Of a stretch of 64,000 nt of DNA, positions 46,575 through 58,652 are shown one piece after another (the stretch's first letter is position 1; the number at the start of each line of letters is the position of its first letter). The notes beneath the pieces are model-generated. The model did not search any database and had not been told where the DNA came from. It worked only from the letters and a program-made list of their open reading frames with translations. The stretch is from Gnetum montanum (lineage: Eukaryota; Streptophyta; Gnetopsida; Gnetales; Gnetaceae), in the NCBI GenBank assembly GCA_015680685.1, contig MNCI01006562.1, positions 1-64,000 on the forward strand. Direction: 5' to 3'. Made by a program: the position numbers and the translations under genes.

Positions 46575-48354
46575 TTGCAGCCTCCACTACCAAGTCTGAC
46601 CACATGATCATACTAAAGTGATGTAGCAAGTAAGCTATGAATTCACTTGGCCTTAGCTAATACCACATCACCTGATGGCTCAACTTCATGTTGGTTGCAG
46701 GCATGTTGGGTACAGGCTAGCTGATGTAAGACAGGATGTCAATGAGCTTCACGACCACTAAGACAGGCTTCAGTAGCATCTTGCAATTGTAAGATAGCAA
46801 ATGAATGTAGCATTAGCACACAACAAATTGCATTTTGTCATAAAATATTAACTTACACTTAACAAACATTAACAAATTAAGCTCAAAATAGCATAACTTA
46901 GAAATATATCCTTAGGGTCCCCCATGGGGCCTAGTGAGAATAGGACGTTAATACACATTTGACATGCTTGGTGCTCATTGGGGTATAGTAGTAACATAGC
47001 ATTAGTATTTTACTTTACATTTGTACTGTTTGTACCAACACTGTTTGCATGTTCTAGCATCCATATGTTCAATTTGCAAAATTAGCATTTTTGCATAGCT
47101 TTCGTGCATTTAGCATTTTGTTTCACATAAGGCATTCTTACCATTAGCATTTCTACACTTGGCATTTTGTGTGCATTTGGCATCCCAATTTTGGACTTAG
47201 CAATTTTTTTAAAAAAATTTCTCAAAATGTTTCTACCTTTGGTTGATGTAGTATGATATCCAAAAAATTTCTAATTGTTTACTATGCTCCTTAGGGAGTG
47301 TGCCCAAAAAAATCATCAAATTTCTCTAATTGTCGACTATGCTACCTAGAGGGATTTTACCCCAAAATAAGAAAAAAATTCCAACTATTGGGAGCATAGC
47401 ATCTCATTGCATCTAGAAACAAATTGTTCGCTATGCTCCCTAGGGAGCATAACTACCAGTACCTGAGCTCTCATCATCACGTCTCCTTTGCCATACTACC
47501 TAGTGTCCTTGCACACCACTAACATGTGCTGGGGTACTTGCCATGGCTGTGGCCTAGGTAATCTCCCTAGCCCCATTCATCCCCTCACTGTGGTTGCCCT
47601 GTGGCCACGTTGTTGTTTTCCCTTCCCTTGTTTTTATGGCCTTCTTCCCATGTGTCCTTGTGATGCCTAACCCTCCCTTTGCCCTTGCCTTCATTGCCCC
47701 CACACATGAAATAAAGAATGTGAGAACCTTGTCCCCTAGGCATCAACCAATTTGCTAATCGCCCTGATCCACACACCAACACAAAAGACCAAAACAAAAG
47801 AACAAAGAAACCTTGTCCATGCACACCGTAGCTATAGTCATTTTTGTTTCATTCTATGTCTTCCACGTGGTGTGGCCCTAGTGAGGGAAATCCCAATCCA
47901 CTACTAGGATAAGAACCTCATTTTTTCCGTCTCCCTCACCCCACATGCTATGTCCCTTGGAAATAAACATACAAAATCCCTCATAACCCATGCGTTGTCC
48001 CTTGTTCCATTTGCTACAAACAATCAATGCAGATGATCAAAATAAAATAATGCATCAACACATACCCACAACCCACGCATGCATCTTTTCCACCTGGTTG
48101 TAGTTTCCAAGGTGGCCAAGGCAGTAATGATCCTTGTCAAGGTATGTTGCCCTAGGATCCAAACTTGAATGCAAGAAAGAAAAGCCAAAAGTAAAGAAAA
48201 AATGGGACAAAAGGTGACAAGAATAGCAAGCGTACCTAGTAATTAGTGGTGATCTTCTCTCCTCCACTTGCACTTGTGGTAGGCATTCTAGGGCTCACCT
48301 TCCCTCTTCTGCATTAGCCAGCCTGAGGTGTTGATGATCACTACGGCATGTCAT
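46575..48354 (-). pseudogene. B1 antisense gene (aORF), 5' part
   Basis: Exon 1 starts at the ATG 48,354-48,352 (MTCRSDHQHLRLANAEEGKV), matching B2 exon 1 (MTPKGERKHQGLAKVDEVKD), and ends at a GTACGC donor at 48,235. Intron 1 runs to a GCAAG acceptor at 46,780 (1,456 bases; 865 in B2). Exon 2 begins MLLKPVLVVVKLIDILSYIS, like B2 MLKPILIVLEIVGVLSYLSK, and is cut by B2 at 46,575. The rest is at 27,570-24,222. An in-frame stop follows soon after in exon 2. Confidence 0.62.
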
Positions 48355-48467
48355 CCTGGTGCTATGCTTCACTTACTACACTCTAGCTGTCACTTCAAAC
48401 TATGCCACACTCTATAACTCCTTGTTCACAATTTGGAAAATGATAGTTTACCGTTGGTGAATTGTAC

Positions 48468-48475
48468 ATATATAG
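48468..48475 (-). promoter_or_regulatory. TATA box of the B1 antisense gene
   Basis: TATATATG on the minus strand, 115 bases upstream of the exon 1 ATG, at the position matching TATAAATA in B2. Confidence 0.5.
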
Positions 48476-48759
48476 CTTCTCAAGGTAATTAAATGCACCA
48501 CCTATCATATTGATGCTTCCACACTTAGGCAAAATTTCAAATTTTCCTAAGTTTCTTGTGAAGCATAACAAGAGGGGGTGAGCGTAGTTAGGGGTGAGTG
48601 TGGTGACAAGAGTTAGAAATTTTTTTGACTTTTTTCTAATGATCCCAGACTTAAGAAAATTTTTGAGATTTTTTTGGTTGCCTAGCGAACGCCTAGCCCA
48701 ACTCCATGTTCTAGAAACTTTTCGCGTGGCTTGAACCAATGCACCTTGCACAATGCATG

Positions 48760-48850
48760 GTCTACTAAGATCTTAAACTAGTAAATCATGGTCTACTAAG
48801 ACCCTAAACTAGTAATCCAGCCTACCAAGACTCAAAACCAGCTTGCATGC
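48760..48850 (+). repeat. B1 array 2: CCTAAACTAGTAA repeats before RT
   Basis: Three imperfect units (GATCTTAAACTAGTAAATCA, GACCCTAAACTAGTAATCC, GACTCAAAACCAGC). Same place and orientation in the element as the B2 array at 34,790-35,070. Confidence 0.7.
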
Positions 48851-49059
48851 CTACTTTTCTAATGACCTCTTTTGCATGTTTAGGCAATTACTAATCAAAT
48901 TACTTTCCTCATGTTATGCACTTTGACTCTACTAAGATATGTGCATCTTGACATTCTTTCTACTTGTTTTGCAAGACATGTTGTAGGATTATAGCATGAG
49001 CATGTATGAGTATCTTCATTTGCCTTTGGTTCTTACTGGACCTCATGGTGACCTCATTT

Positions 49060-50460
49060 GATGCATCGATACCCAATACCTAGACCTTAAGCCCATAGCT
49101 CATGATGACTACGTAACATCTATAGAAACACTGCTAGATTGGCCTGACAATCTATTTAAGGCTCATAATCTAGAGGTAGGTTATTTCACTAAGGATCCCC
49201 TTGTTGAAGTCCCTATAGCAACACACAGCGATGAGGTAAAAACACCAAAACTTAGTTTCTTGTTAGAGCCTCAACATGCCCAAAGCATTGTGAAGACACT
49301 CAATCATAACATCAAGGCATTTGCATGGTCCTACGAGGACATGCAAGGCCTAGATCATCACATAGTGCAGCATAATATTATCCCTGATCCTTGCATAAAA
49401 TTAGTTAAATGAAAAGCCTATAAGGTTAGGCTTGAGGTGGCATTGGTAGTCCATGATGAAATCACCAAACTTTAAAAGGATGGTTTCATTCGAGCTATTG
49501 ACTATGTGGATTGGGTCTCCAACATTGTAGTTGTACCTAAGAAAATTGGAAGCATACACATTTGCATAAACTTTCAGGACCTAAACAAGGTGATCATCAA
49601 AGACAAATTTTTGTTGCCTAGTATTAATCAATTAGGTCATTCCTTGCTGTCCCTCATGGATGGATTCTTTGGTTACAACTAGATTCAGATCAACTTGGAG
49701 CACCAACTAAGCACAACCTTCAGGACCTGCTGGGGTATGTTTTACTATACAATGATGCCTTTTGGACTAAAGAACACAGGAGCAGCCTACCAACATGATA
49801 TGACATACGTCTTTAGTGACTATTTATTAGACTTTATTAATGACTATGTTGATGACATAGTAGTTAAGTTCAAAATGGCACATGATCACACAAATGACTT
49901 AGACTGTGTACTCAAACGTTGCCTTAGACTTGACGTTAGGTTGAATCCTAAGGAGTGTGTCTTCGATGTCAAGATGGATTGCATGCTAGGTTTCATGATA
50001 TCAAATGTAGGCATATCCATAGACCTTGATAAGGTTAATGCCATCATCAAATTGGCACCACCAACTAACCTTAAGGAGCTACATGGGTTACAACACAGAT
50101 TACAATTCATATGTCGATTTATTGCATGGTTGAATGATAAGCTATAGCCAATGCAACATTTGCTAAAAAAGGGGATCCACTTTGAGTGGATAGCTCAATG
50201 CTAAGAGGCATTTGATAGCCTTAAGAAAGGGTTGGCTCAACTTCCAATAGTCTACCCTCCACATGGAGATAAACCTTTCTACATCTACCTTGCAACTTCT
50301 AACATGTCCATCGCTTCTTTACTTTGCCAAAAGTGAGACAATGGCTTAGAGGCCCCTGTAAACTACCTAAGCCATGCATTAGTGGCCCATGAAGTAAAAT
50401 ACAATGTGGTGGAAAAGAACTACCTCATGTTAGTCTTTGCAGTTAAGAAGTGAAGGAATT
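49060..50460 (+). pseudogene. B1 reverse transcriptase and first RNase H (broken)
   Basis: Text before RT (VEVPIATHSDEVKTPKLSFL, AFAWSYEDMQGLDHHIVQHN) leads into VDWVSNIVVVPKKIGSIHIC and DKFLLPSINQ. The 151-codon open piece 49,695-50,147 has FGLKNTGAAYQHDMTYVFSD and NDYVDDIVV, so the YVDD motif is kept, then LNPKECVFDVKMDCMLGFMI and NLKELHGLQHR. The RNase H start reads DKPFYIYLATSNMSIASLLC (about 50,269-50,330). Stops, mostly TAG, interrupt it. It is the first pol gene after the 6-7 kb cassette that follows protease. Confidence 0.85.
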
Positions 50461-50689
50461 ATCTCTTCCGTAGCTTGACAAACATCATTTGCAAAGGTAA
50501 TGTACTCTAGGAAATCGTAACAAACATCTATGAAAGCATTCGAATTGCACAGTGGAAAACAATAATTGTGGATTTTGACCTACACTACATAGTGTAAGCA
50601 TCAACTAAAGGTCAAGAAATAGTTGCACCACTAATGGCTTCACCAATAAACTATCAAGCAACCATAGATCCAAAATTCCCAGATGAGCA

Positions 50690-51260
50690 TGTTAATAGAA
50701 TAAGCCAAGTGCTTGCTAGCTTTGAGGTAATTTTACATTTCAATGGTGCTTCAACCTCTTAAGGGGATAGTGTTGCTACCAAAATCACATTTTCCTTTGG
50801 GGAGATTCGACCCTTCACTTATTAGTTCACATTTCGTTGCACTAACAATGTAGAAAAGTATGAAGGTCTCCTTAGAGGTCTTATAGTAGCTCATCACCTA
50901 GGAATCTGAAACCTAGCGATTTGAGGTGATTTGCAGCTAGCCATGAAGCAAGTTATGGAGGTTTACACTTGCAAAGCACAACACTTACAACCTTATTGTG
51001 ACTTGGCAAAGCACTTGCTTTGATGGTTTGCAACTGTAGATATGCAACAAATTCTCTATAATGAAAATGCCATTGCTGATGCATTAGCCACATTAGCCAT
51101 AACTGTTGCACCTAACATGTTTTATGCCTTGCCCACCTCAGTAATGGATTGCACCAAACCGATCACACAAAAAACTAATATTGCATTCGTAGCCACGATA
51201 AGTACAACTCATGTGCAAGAGTGGTATGATGACATCAAGTCATACCTTCAATAGGGTAAG
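50690..51260 (+). pseudogene. B1 second (archaeal-type) RNase H (broken)
   Basis: LHFNGAST (first D now N), NNVEKYEGLLRGL, GDLQLAMKQVMEVYTCKAQH, then NENAIADALATLAITVAPNM (51,060-51,120), with the last catalytic D kept. It aligns with B2 32,351-32,935. Stops at several Gln or Arg positions break it. Confidence 0.8.
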
Positions 51261-52460
51261 CCTCTGCAACATCTAACCATTGCCCAGAAGGATGTTGTGC
51301 AAGCATGGTTGTGGGAGTATGTCATTGTGGGTGATGACCCACTATGTTGTAGATCCTATGATGGCATACTATTGACCTGTGTTAGCAATGCTGAAGCGTA
51401 AACGATCATCGAACAAGTCCATGAGGGATTGTGCAGAGGCCACATAGCACCCATGATAATGACATCAAAATTAGATGCTTAGGCCACTATTGGCCTTATA
51501 TGGAGTGCGATTTCATTTCCAAGCTCAAGACATGTGATGTGTATGAATGACATGACAACTTAATGCATGTGCCATCCATTGAACTGCATACCATGTAGAC
51601 CACATGGTCGTTTTAGCATTGGGGGTTGGATATCATAAGGTCCATCACACCTAAGTCCTCCATGGGACATAGCTTCATCATAACTACCACCAAATATTTT
51701 GCCAAGTTGGTTGAAGCCATTTCCCTTAGGAGGACCACATTACAGCAGGTTTGCAAGTTCATCCTTGACAATATCATGACTTAATTTGGTCTACCCATAA
51801 CCATTATCACAGACAATGGGCCATAGTTTAGTAATGCAGAAATCAAAGCCTTCTATGAATACCTTGCCATCAAGCATTCCTTTTTGTCTCCATACTACCC
51901 ACAAGAAAATGGCGCAGAGCTACAAAACAAAGTTATCGTCAACCTTCTAAAGAAGATGCTTAGTAGTAGCAAACGACAATGGCATGAGCAACTAGTCTAC
52001 GCACTATGGTCCTATTGTATAACACACAAAAAAACAATAGGTATGATGCCATATATCCTTGTATATGGATCTGAAGCAATTTTTCCTCTTGAATTGTAGG
52101 TCCCATTGCTTTGTGTAATCCTTTTGACCATCATTGATGAGGTTGAAAAAAATGACTTGAGAGCCATTGATCTTGACTCTATAGAGGAGGAGCCCATGCA
52201 GACACTTGATTGCATCGCATGGTACCAAGAGAAGTAATGGCAAAAGCACCACCATAATTAGCACTAGTGCTAGATCAAGGAAGGGTACCTAGTCCTCGAG
52301 GGCATTTGTGAACCTACAGATAAATTCTCAGCCAACTGGAAAGGGCCTCTCTTGGTCACCAAAGCCTATGATAATGGAGCATTCAAGCTTGTTGATCTAG
52401 ATAACAATGAGTTTGCCAATTCAAAAAATTATTCATACCTAAAGCCGTACTATGCCTAAT
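51261..52460 (+). pseudogene. B1 integrase (broken)
   Basis: Zinc-finger region degraded near 51,480-51,560 (LGHYWPYMECDF, KTCDVY). The core has HWGLDIIRSI, ITDNGP and YYPQENGAELQNK, so D, D and E positions are readable. Then come RQWHEQLVYALWSYCITHKK and PYILVYGSEAIFPLEL, and the C-terminus ends YLKPYYA at TAA 52,457-52,459. Many stops interrupt it. An array follows at once, as in B2. Confidence 0.82.
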
Positions 52461-52479
52461 ATGCAAAATTGCATCAACG

Positions 52480-52880
52480 ACAAAGCAAGGTAAGCAAAAG
52501 TCTACTACAATGTTAAACTAGCACAGATAGTTTGCTATGACTATAAACTAGCATAGAGCATCTACTATGATATTAAATTGGCATCCACAACATAGTGTGC
52601 TATGACTATAAACTAGCATAGATTGTCCTTGGGCTATGATGCTAAACTGGCATCAATAGCATAGTCCACGACTTTAAATTGGCATAGCTCATCCTTGCAT
52701 CATGAAGTTAAACTAGAACAACATCCATCATCTCCTACAATGTTAAACTAGCACATAGTAGTCTACTAGGACTATAAACTAGCAAATCATGGTTTGCCAT
52801 GACCTTAAATGGGGTTTGTAGTATGCCAGGATCTTAAACTAGCACAACATGTAGTCTACCAAGACCTTAAATTAGGTTTG
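52480..52880 (+). repeat. B1 array 3: TATAAACTAGCATAG repeats after integrase
   Basis: About eleven imperfect units such as GACTATAAACTAGCATAG and GATGTTAAACTAGCA, spaced 30-45 bases. It matches the B2 array at 30,830-31,175. Confidence 0.85.
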
Positions 52881-54456
52881 CATTTTAGCATGCATAGCTC
52901 AACATACATAGTGATACAAACAAGCAAGCATAAATACTTTTCATCCTTTGTCATCTGCCCACATCTTGATGGGCTAGACGGGGTGGGATGTTGTAGTTTC
53001 AGAATGGAGTTCATGTCACCAAGAAAAAGCCTTTGAAACAATTGCAGTGTCACTGCCCTTGGCATTTTGTTGATCCTCTTGATATGCCCTTGGGAATTTT
53101 GTTGACCTTCGGGAGCTACTACCACCATCGTCGTCATCCTTGGCTAGAGCTCTCACCATCAATATCATCCATGAGAGTCCAAGTAGTATTGTGGCCTAGC
53201 CACAACACTACCATCCTCCAGCCCTCATGATTGCCTAGGCTTGGAAGTGCATCCAACAGTGTGTCTTCTCATTGTCTTGTTGGATTTATAAGCTCTTGTC
53301 CTTGGTGTGGAGTCTCAAGCACTTGCATTGCCATTACTATTATCCACCTCATTGGCCTCCTTAGTGTGCTCACTTTCGATGTGGCTACTGGAGCTTTTGC
53401 AACCTCTTGGCTCTAGCACCTACATTGGCCTTCCTACTCTGGCACTACAAACTCTTACAATTGGTCCAATAGTCATTGCACTTGTAGTGCCCTTACAACT
53501 AGCAGTTTGCTCTAATCTCTCATGTTGTGTGGTTATTTTCTTGTTTCTTCTGCATTGTGTTTGCAGGACGAAGCCCTAGAGGTAGTCATCCAAAGGCATG
53601 TTTCATCATAGCAGGAAGGCACCACATTACTTCGACGTGCTCGGTTAGACTCACCAAGCTGATTGAGAGTGCACATTCCTATTATCTCGCTATAGCATAC
53701 TAACATTTATCTCTTTCACTCTACATTTTCCCTCCTTCCCTACAAGATTCTCCTATGCATATGGCACCCTTCTTTCAGTCGACCACAGAACCCATGATGA
53801 ACATAACACAACTCATCCCATGGGAAGCCTCTGTGGGCTGGTCAAAGCCTAAGTGGATGTAATGCAACTCATCCCAAGGAGGAAACACCTATCCTACAGA
53901 TGCGATGTATTTGCCTCTAAGCAAAGCCCATTAGGTGGTCTAGAATCCACTAGATGATAAGCATCTTGCAATGAGCATTTCACATAAAAAAACAAAGGGG
54001 AAAAAGTGGGGTAAAACATATCCCCAAGAAAAATCTAGCAAAGCTACAATTTTGCAACTAGTCCAACCCTAAATTTGCAATGACCTTCTCATAAGCACTT
54101 TGATGAGAGGCCAACATGGCAGGGGTAAGCCATCCCGATGCTATGGGAAATGGCTCTCTCACAAGCATTCTAATGAGAGGCCATCATTCTAGAGACAAGC
54201 CACTATAGTGCCATGATCATAGTTAGTTGTGCTAACTCTACATCTTGCAGCATGATACATTGTTTTCATCTCATTCCTCACTTGCTATCTCCAAGCTAAT
54301 TCCCTACATCCATCACCTACAACATACCATGACCTTTAGCACTCTTGAGCCCAACAAAATGCCATTCGATCGAGTACTAACAAGTGATGTTGGTGCTGCA
54401 CCTATTATTATGTTTCATGTTCCTTGTCAACATATCTTGGGCCACTCCAAATGTTG
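52881..54456 (+). other. B1 3' tail
   Basis: No conserved gene. It matches the B2 tail in order, for example CCCTTGGCATTTTGTTGATC near 53,056 and CATGGGAAGCCTCTGTGGGC near 53,818. Open frames of 60-90 codons exist but are not shared with B2. Confidence 0.6.
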
Positions 54457-54472
54457 ACAAAGAGGAACTAGT
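54457..54472 (+). promoter_or_regulatory. B1 polypurine tract
   Basis: GACAAAGAGGAACTAG directly before the 3' LTR; its B2 counterpart is GACAAAGAGGGGCCAA. Confidence 0.65.
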
Positions 54473-56250
54473 AAAACACCACCAAATTTGGGCAACATCA
54501 TTTTAACAGTAAATTTTTCTAAGTGTCATCACAAGCAAATTTTTTCTAAGTGCTTGGCCCATGCTCCCACTACTGGGGCTTCGCTCTTGAGTGTAGCCAA
54601 CGTAGCATGCAACACAAAACCAAATCTGCAAAATTTTCTGTGTTAAATAGCAGCTGCAAACATTATTCTAAGTGTCTTGCTATGTTCACATTTCTCGTAC
54701 TATGTTCTCTAGTGTAGCAAGCGTAGCAGAATTTTAGTGGCTAGTTTGCACTAGTGCTGAGCTAAAAGTTGTCAAGCTAGCTTAGCATGGAAGAGACATT
54801 TGGCAGATTTCTAGCTCTTGAAGCTACCCCTCCTATTATGTTCTTGAGTTTAGCTAGCATAGGAAGAGCAAGGATTGCATTTTCTACCAAATCTTTTTAA
54901 GTGTTCATGCTATGCTCTATCCCATCTTGCTACACTAGCTAACATAACAAGTGTAGCAGCATTGAACTTCAATATCTTTTTGCAAAATCTACCTAACTGT
55001 TGTGTTACACTTTAGAGCGTAGCTAGTGTAGCAATAAGGAATTACCTCCAAAAGCTTCCAGAGGCTACCACAAGCCTTCATTCTAGTTTCAGCACTCCTC
55101 CAACAAGCAATATTAGCAACTTGTACTCTTTTTGTATGCCCTCCATGTCCCAAAAATTGTACCTATGCTTGATCCTGCTCGAAAAAGGGGAGAATGTAGT
55201 CCAGAGCGTAGCCTCCAAATTGCACTATTTTGCACTATTTGCAGGTACATTGCAGTCTTAGCATCGATTTTTTAGGGTCTAGTGAAGCATACCAAAGCGT
55301 AGTAGCGTAACGATAGTTTGGCAGCTGGTTAGGGTCCAATAAAGCATACCAAAGCATAGCATCAGTTGCTCTAGTGGGAGCGTAGCAAAGGTTAGCATGG
55401 CTCCACTTATCCCTTTGTCATGTGACACTTAATTTGCACTTCATGCTAACCCTACGCCTATATATAACCTTGCATTCCACACTCTAGGGGTTGGAAATTC
55501 ATTTTAGTGATGGGCATTTGAGGCATTTGGCTAGCAAATCCATGTAGCAGTTGGCATCTTAGAGCATCACTTGGCACTCAAAGCACCTTGAGCAGCCCAT
55601 ACACTAGAGCATATCAGCACCTTGGCAACACCTTCACATCCCACTTAGTACTGTAGTGTAGTGCAAGCTTGCAGGACACTATGTAAGCCAACTCAGCAAG
55701 CACAGACCTTATAGTGGATGTTAGTCTTCACCCTAGGACACCCTGGATACTTTGGCTATGATGCTACTATGCTTGTCCATACACCGTGTACCTCTACAAA
55801 GCTCATTTGTAATTGCTACACTCCTAGTCCAAGGTGGTACCATTCTTTCTTTCTCTCAAACTCCATTGCATTTTAAGAATTTCCTTCATTGCATCTTAGG
55901 CATTTTCTTTGACATTCAGTACCACACCTACATTTTTTACCATTCTACATGTTTTTTGCATACCTATACTACTGTTCATATGCCGGGAAACCTCGCTATG
56001 CTTAGGCCTACTTAGCCTTGGTACTGTTGAGAACACCATCAATGCTCACATTTTTTTGGCTAACTATGCCACCCCTTGGTTGTGCTTGATACCCTGGTTG
56101 TAGCTGGTAAAGTTTCTATTTAATCGACAAGATCATCCAAGGCATGCTGCCTCCATTTCCTAGTAAGGGCCCTCACACAGAGGCGGGATTGAGGATATGC
56201 ACTGATAAACCTCCTTGATGTTCTAGCCATCGTCGTTTTCGATAGCTATA
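54473..56250 (+). repeat. B1 3' LTR, about 1,778 bp
   Basis: Starts TAAAACACCACCAAATTTGG (TG decayed to TA) and ends CGATAGCTATA. The last 85 bases parallel the B2 LTR end (GGCCCTCACACA, then CTTGATGTTC, then GCTATA), which fixes the boundary. TATA box at 55,458-55,467. The A2 integrase resumes at 56,251. Confidence 0.85.
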
Positions 56251-56640
56251 ACTCTAGTGGTTGAATCCACTGTTGATGACCTCCCATGTGAGCAGTCATC
56301 CCCTCATCCTGTTGACAATGTTCATAAGACTTGATAAACTAGTGGGCATCCATAAAGATTGAATAGTATCTTGCCATCAGGATTTTTATGGCCATGCATC
56401 TGCCTATGTAATGGCCTCTGCAAGGCCCTTCATGATCATCTTGGAGAATGCACAGTTGATCTTCATCAATGACACACCAATGAATCAGGCCAACATTACA
56501 CACCTTGTAAAGATGTGTGTTGATTTCCATGAAGTATTTGACGTGATGAAGAAATTGTTGTTTTTTCCTAAAATCCAAGTCTTGTAGCATCTCTTGAGTG
56601 AGAAGATATATGAGGATGTCATTAAACCATATTACTTTTT
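56251..56640 (-). pseudogene. Element A2 integrase, N-terminal part
   Basis: The 84-codon piece 56,590-56,339 reads QFLHHVKYFMEINTHLYKVC, then HEGPCRGHYIGRCMAIKILM and ARYYSIFMDAH, followed in frame by CQQDEGMTAHMGGHQQWIQP up to 56,251. This matches the zinc-binding end of the A1 integrase (10,855-10,592). It joins exactly to the piece ending at 17,722 once B1 is removed. Confidence 0.8.
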
Positions 56641-57250
56641 AAGGAATTTTTTCATTTATTACTCCAGTAAAGAGGATTTCATTTGGAAATTGATCAAACA
56701 GTAGGTTCTCCTCTTCTTTTTTATACCATATTAAGTGAGAGAGGTGGCCAGTGGCCACATTCTTAGTGCCTTTTCAATCTACCATAGTAAAATCTAATTC
56801 CTGCAAGATCACAAGCCATTGTATAACATGAGGGCTTACCGTTGTCTTATTCATAAGGAAGCAAATTGCACTATGGTTCATATGTATAAATACCTTATAA
56901 CCTAGCACATAATGTCTAAACTTTCCTAGCACATGCACCACTACCATTAATTCTTTCTCCGTGGTGGTGTAATTCAATTGTGCTCCCATAATGCTTCTAC
57001 TCACACAATGGATATAATATAGACATTTTTTATCATCCAGCTATGTAAGCATTGCTCCCAAAGCATAGTTAGATGCACCTATTATGATATGAAATGATTT
57101 GGACCAATTTGGTGCTTGTAGGATTAGTGTTTCTATGAGTTTCTCCTTTAATTATTGGAATGCATGTTCACACTCCTTGGTCCAAATGAAAGGTGCATAC
57201 TTCTTTATGAGTTCTACCAATAGCTTTGCAATCTTAGAGAAATTCTCAAT
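56641..57250 (-). pseudogene. Element A2 RNase H (broken)
   Basis: The 77-codon piece 57,004-56,774 reads QLNYTTTEKELMVVVHVLGK, YVLGYKVFIHMNHSAICFLM and SPHVIQWLVILQELDF, close to A1 at 11,420-10,962. The TDHS site of A1 is MNHS here. Confidence 0.75.
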
Positions 57251-58066
57251 AAATTGTCGGTAGTAACCAGTGTGTCCAAGGAATGATCAAACATCTTTAA
57301 TTATCTCTGGTTGGCATGTTATCCCTTGGATGACCCTTATCTTTTCTAGGTCTACCTCAATCCTTGTTGGTGAAATTCAATGCCCTAGCATAATGCCTTC
57401 TTGGATCATGAGATGGTTCTTTTTCCAGTTGAGTCATAGGTTTGTCTATACACATCTCTTCAGTACTTGCTCAAGTCAGTCCAAAGCTTACTTAAAGGTA
57501 GCTCCTTAGGTGGAGAAGTCATTGATGAAGACTTCAACACCACTACCAATTTTTTGTTGAAAGATACTAAGGACTAAGCGTTGAAATGTTGTAGGGGCAT
57601 TGCATAGGCCAAATGGCATCTTACAATATGCAAGAGTTCCCTTGGGACTCATGAATCTTGTTTTCGCTTGGTCTTCTAGTGCAATTTGAATTTGGTTATA
57701 GCCATTATTGCTGTACAATAAACTATAAGAACAATACCCGGATATGGTATCTAACACTTCATCTATAAATGGTAAAGGAAAATGATCCTTAAATGTTATC
57801 ATATTTAATAGCCTTAAGTCGATGCAAACCCACCATTTGCCACCCTTCTTTAATACCATTACGAGTGAGCTAATCCACTCACTATCCACGATTGGATAGA
57901 AAAACCCTACCTTAAGGAGTTGCTCTATCTCCTCCTTAACGATTTGCTTTAATTTGGGGTTTAATCACCTTTGTGGCTACCTTTTAGGCTTCATGGCTAG
58001 GTCAATGTAGATGTGATGCTAGCATATCCCTGGATTGATTCTTGTTAATTCTGGATATAACCAAGC
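57251..58066 (-). pseudogene. Element A2 reverse transcriptase (broken)
   Basis: The 128-codon piece 57,889-57,506 has WISSLVMVLKKGGKWWVCID, HFPLPFIDEVLDTISGYCSY, NNGYNQIQIALEDQAKTRFM and KMPFGLCNAPTTFQRLVLSI, then VEVFINDFS, where the first catalytic Asp of the usual FMDD is Asn. Upstream the frame is cut at 58,066 by the B3 LTR; A1 continues past this point at 12,400. Confidence 0.82.
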
Positions 58067-58179
58067 TAAAACACCACAAAATTCGGAGCTTAGTACTTGT
58101 CCGACACCAAACAGGACCCTGGAACCCACGAACGACGCCGGCTGCATGATCGCAACACTTAGTTTTTGCTAAGTATATG

Positions 58180-58570
58180 GTGCCAGCGTATACACTCCAA
58201 CGTATACGCCAAGATCACACACAGCGTATACGCCCAGCGTACAGCGTATACGCCCAGCATTCCAGCGTATATGTCCAGCTCTCCGGCATACACGCCCAGG
58301 CACTGCAGATGCACACGCTCGACGACAGGATCTCCAATGACAGCATGAAGATAACACCGAAGAGCAAGGATTGAAGCAAGTGGCACCCTTTAGCGTATAC
58401 GCCCAGCATCCATCAGCGTATGCGCTCGGCGTGTACGCCCAACATTCCAACGTATACGCTTGGCGTATACGCCCAGCGCTCAGCATCTCCACCCAGTTCA
58501 CGCCCAGCATTTTCAGCGTATACGCCAACCTGATGCGGCGTATACACCCAGCATATACGCCCAACAGTTG
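58180..58570 (+). repeat. GCGTATACGC palindrome cluster in B3 U3
   Basis: CAGCGTATACGCCCAGC and close variants occur about fifteen times in 390 bases, upstream of the LTR TATA box. GCGTATACGC is a perfect 10-base palindrome. Four overlapping open frames on both strands here come from the repeat and are not genes. Confidence 0.85.
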
Positions 58571-58652
58571 TAACATTTTGTATATTTGTAAAGTGTATGC
58601 ACCCGGTCAACGCGCCACGTGTCTCCCATCCCGAGTCTAGCATAACAACCTG

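Larger units (their letters stand above)
17723..56250 (+). mobile_element. Element B1: Tat-type Ty3/gypsy element, interrupted by B2
   Basis: Plus-strand order: LTR (17,723-19,270), gag, protease, repeat array, antisense gene (cut by B2), array, RT, RNase H, second RNase H, integrase, array, tail, polypurine tract, LTR (54,473-56,250). Without B2 it is about 19.5 kb. It sits in the A2 integrase: joining A2 across it restores the sequence encoding QQWIQPLEPFDIWG. Flanking 5-mers are GCTCT (17,718-17,722) and ACTCT (56,251-56,255), a one-mismatch target duplication. All genes are broken. Confidence 0.85.

Noticed and set aside
58169-58576. 135-codon minus-strand ORF and several overlapping ORFs with YAxxIRxAYT-like repeats
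   Set aside because: They come from translating the GCGTATACGC repeats in several frames on both strands; no independent sign of coding.
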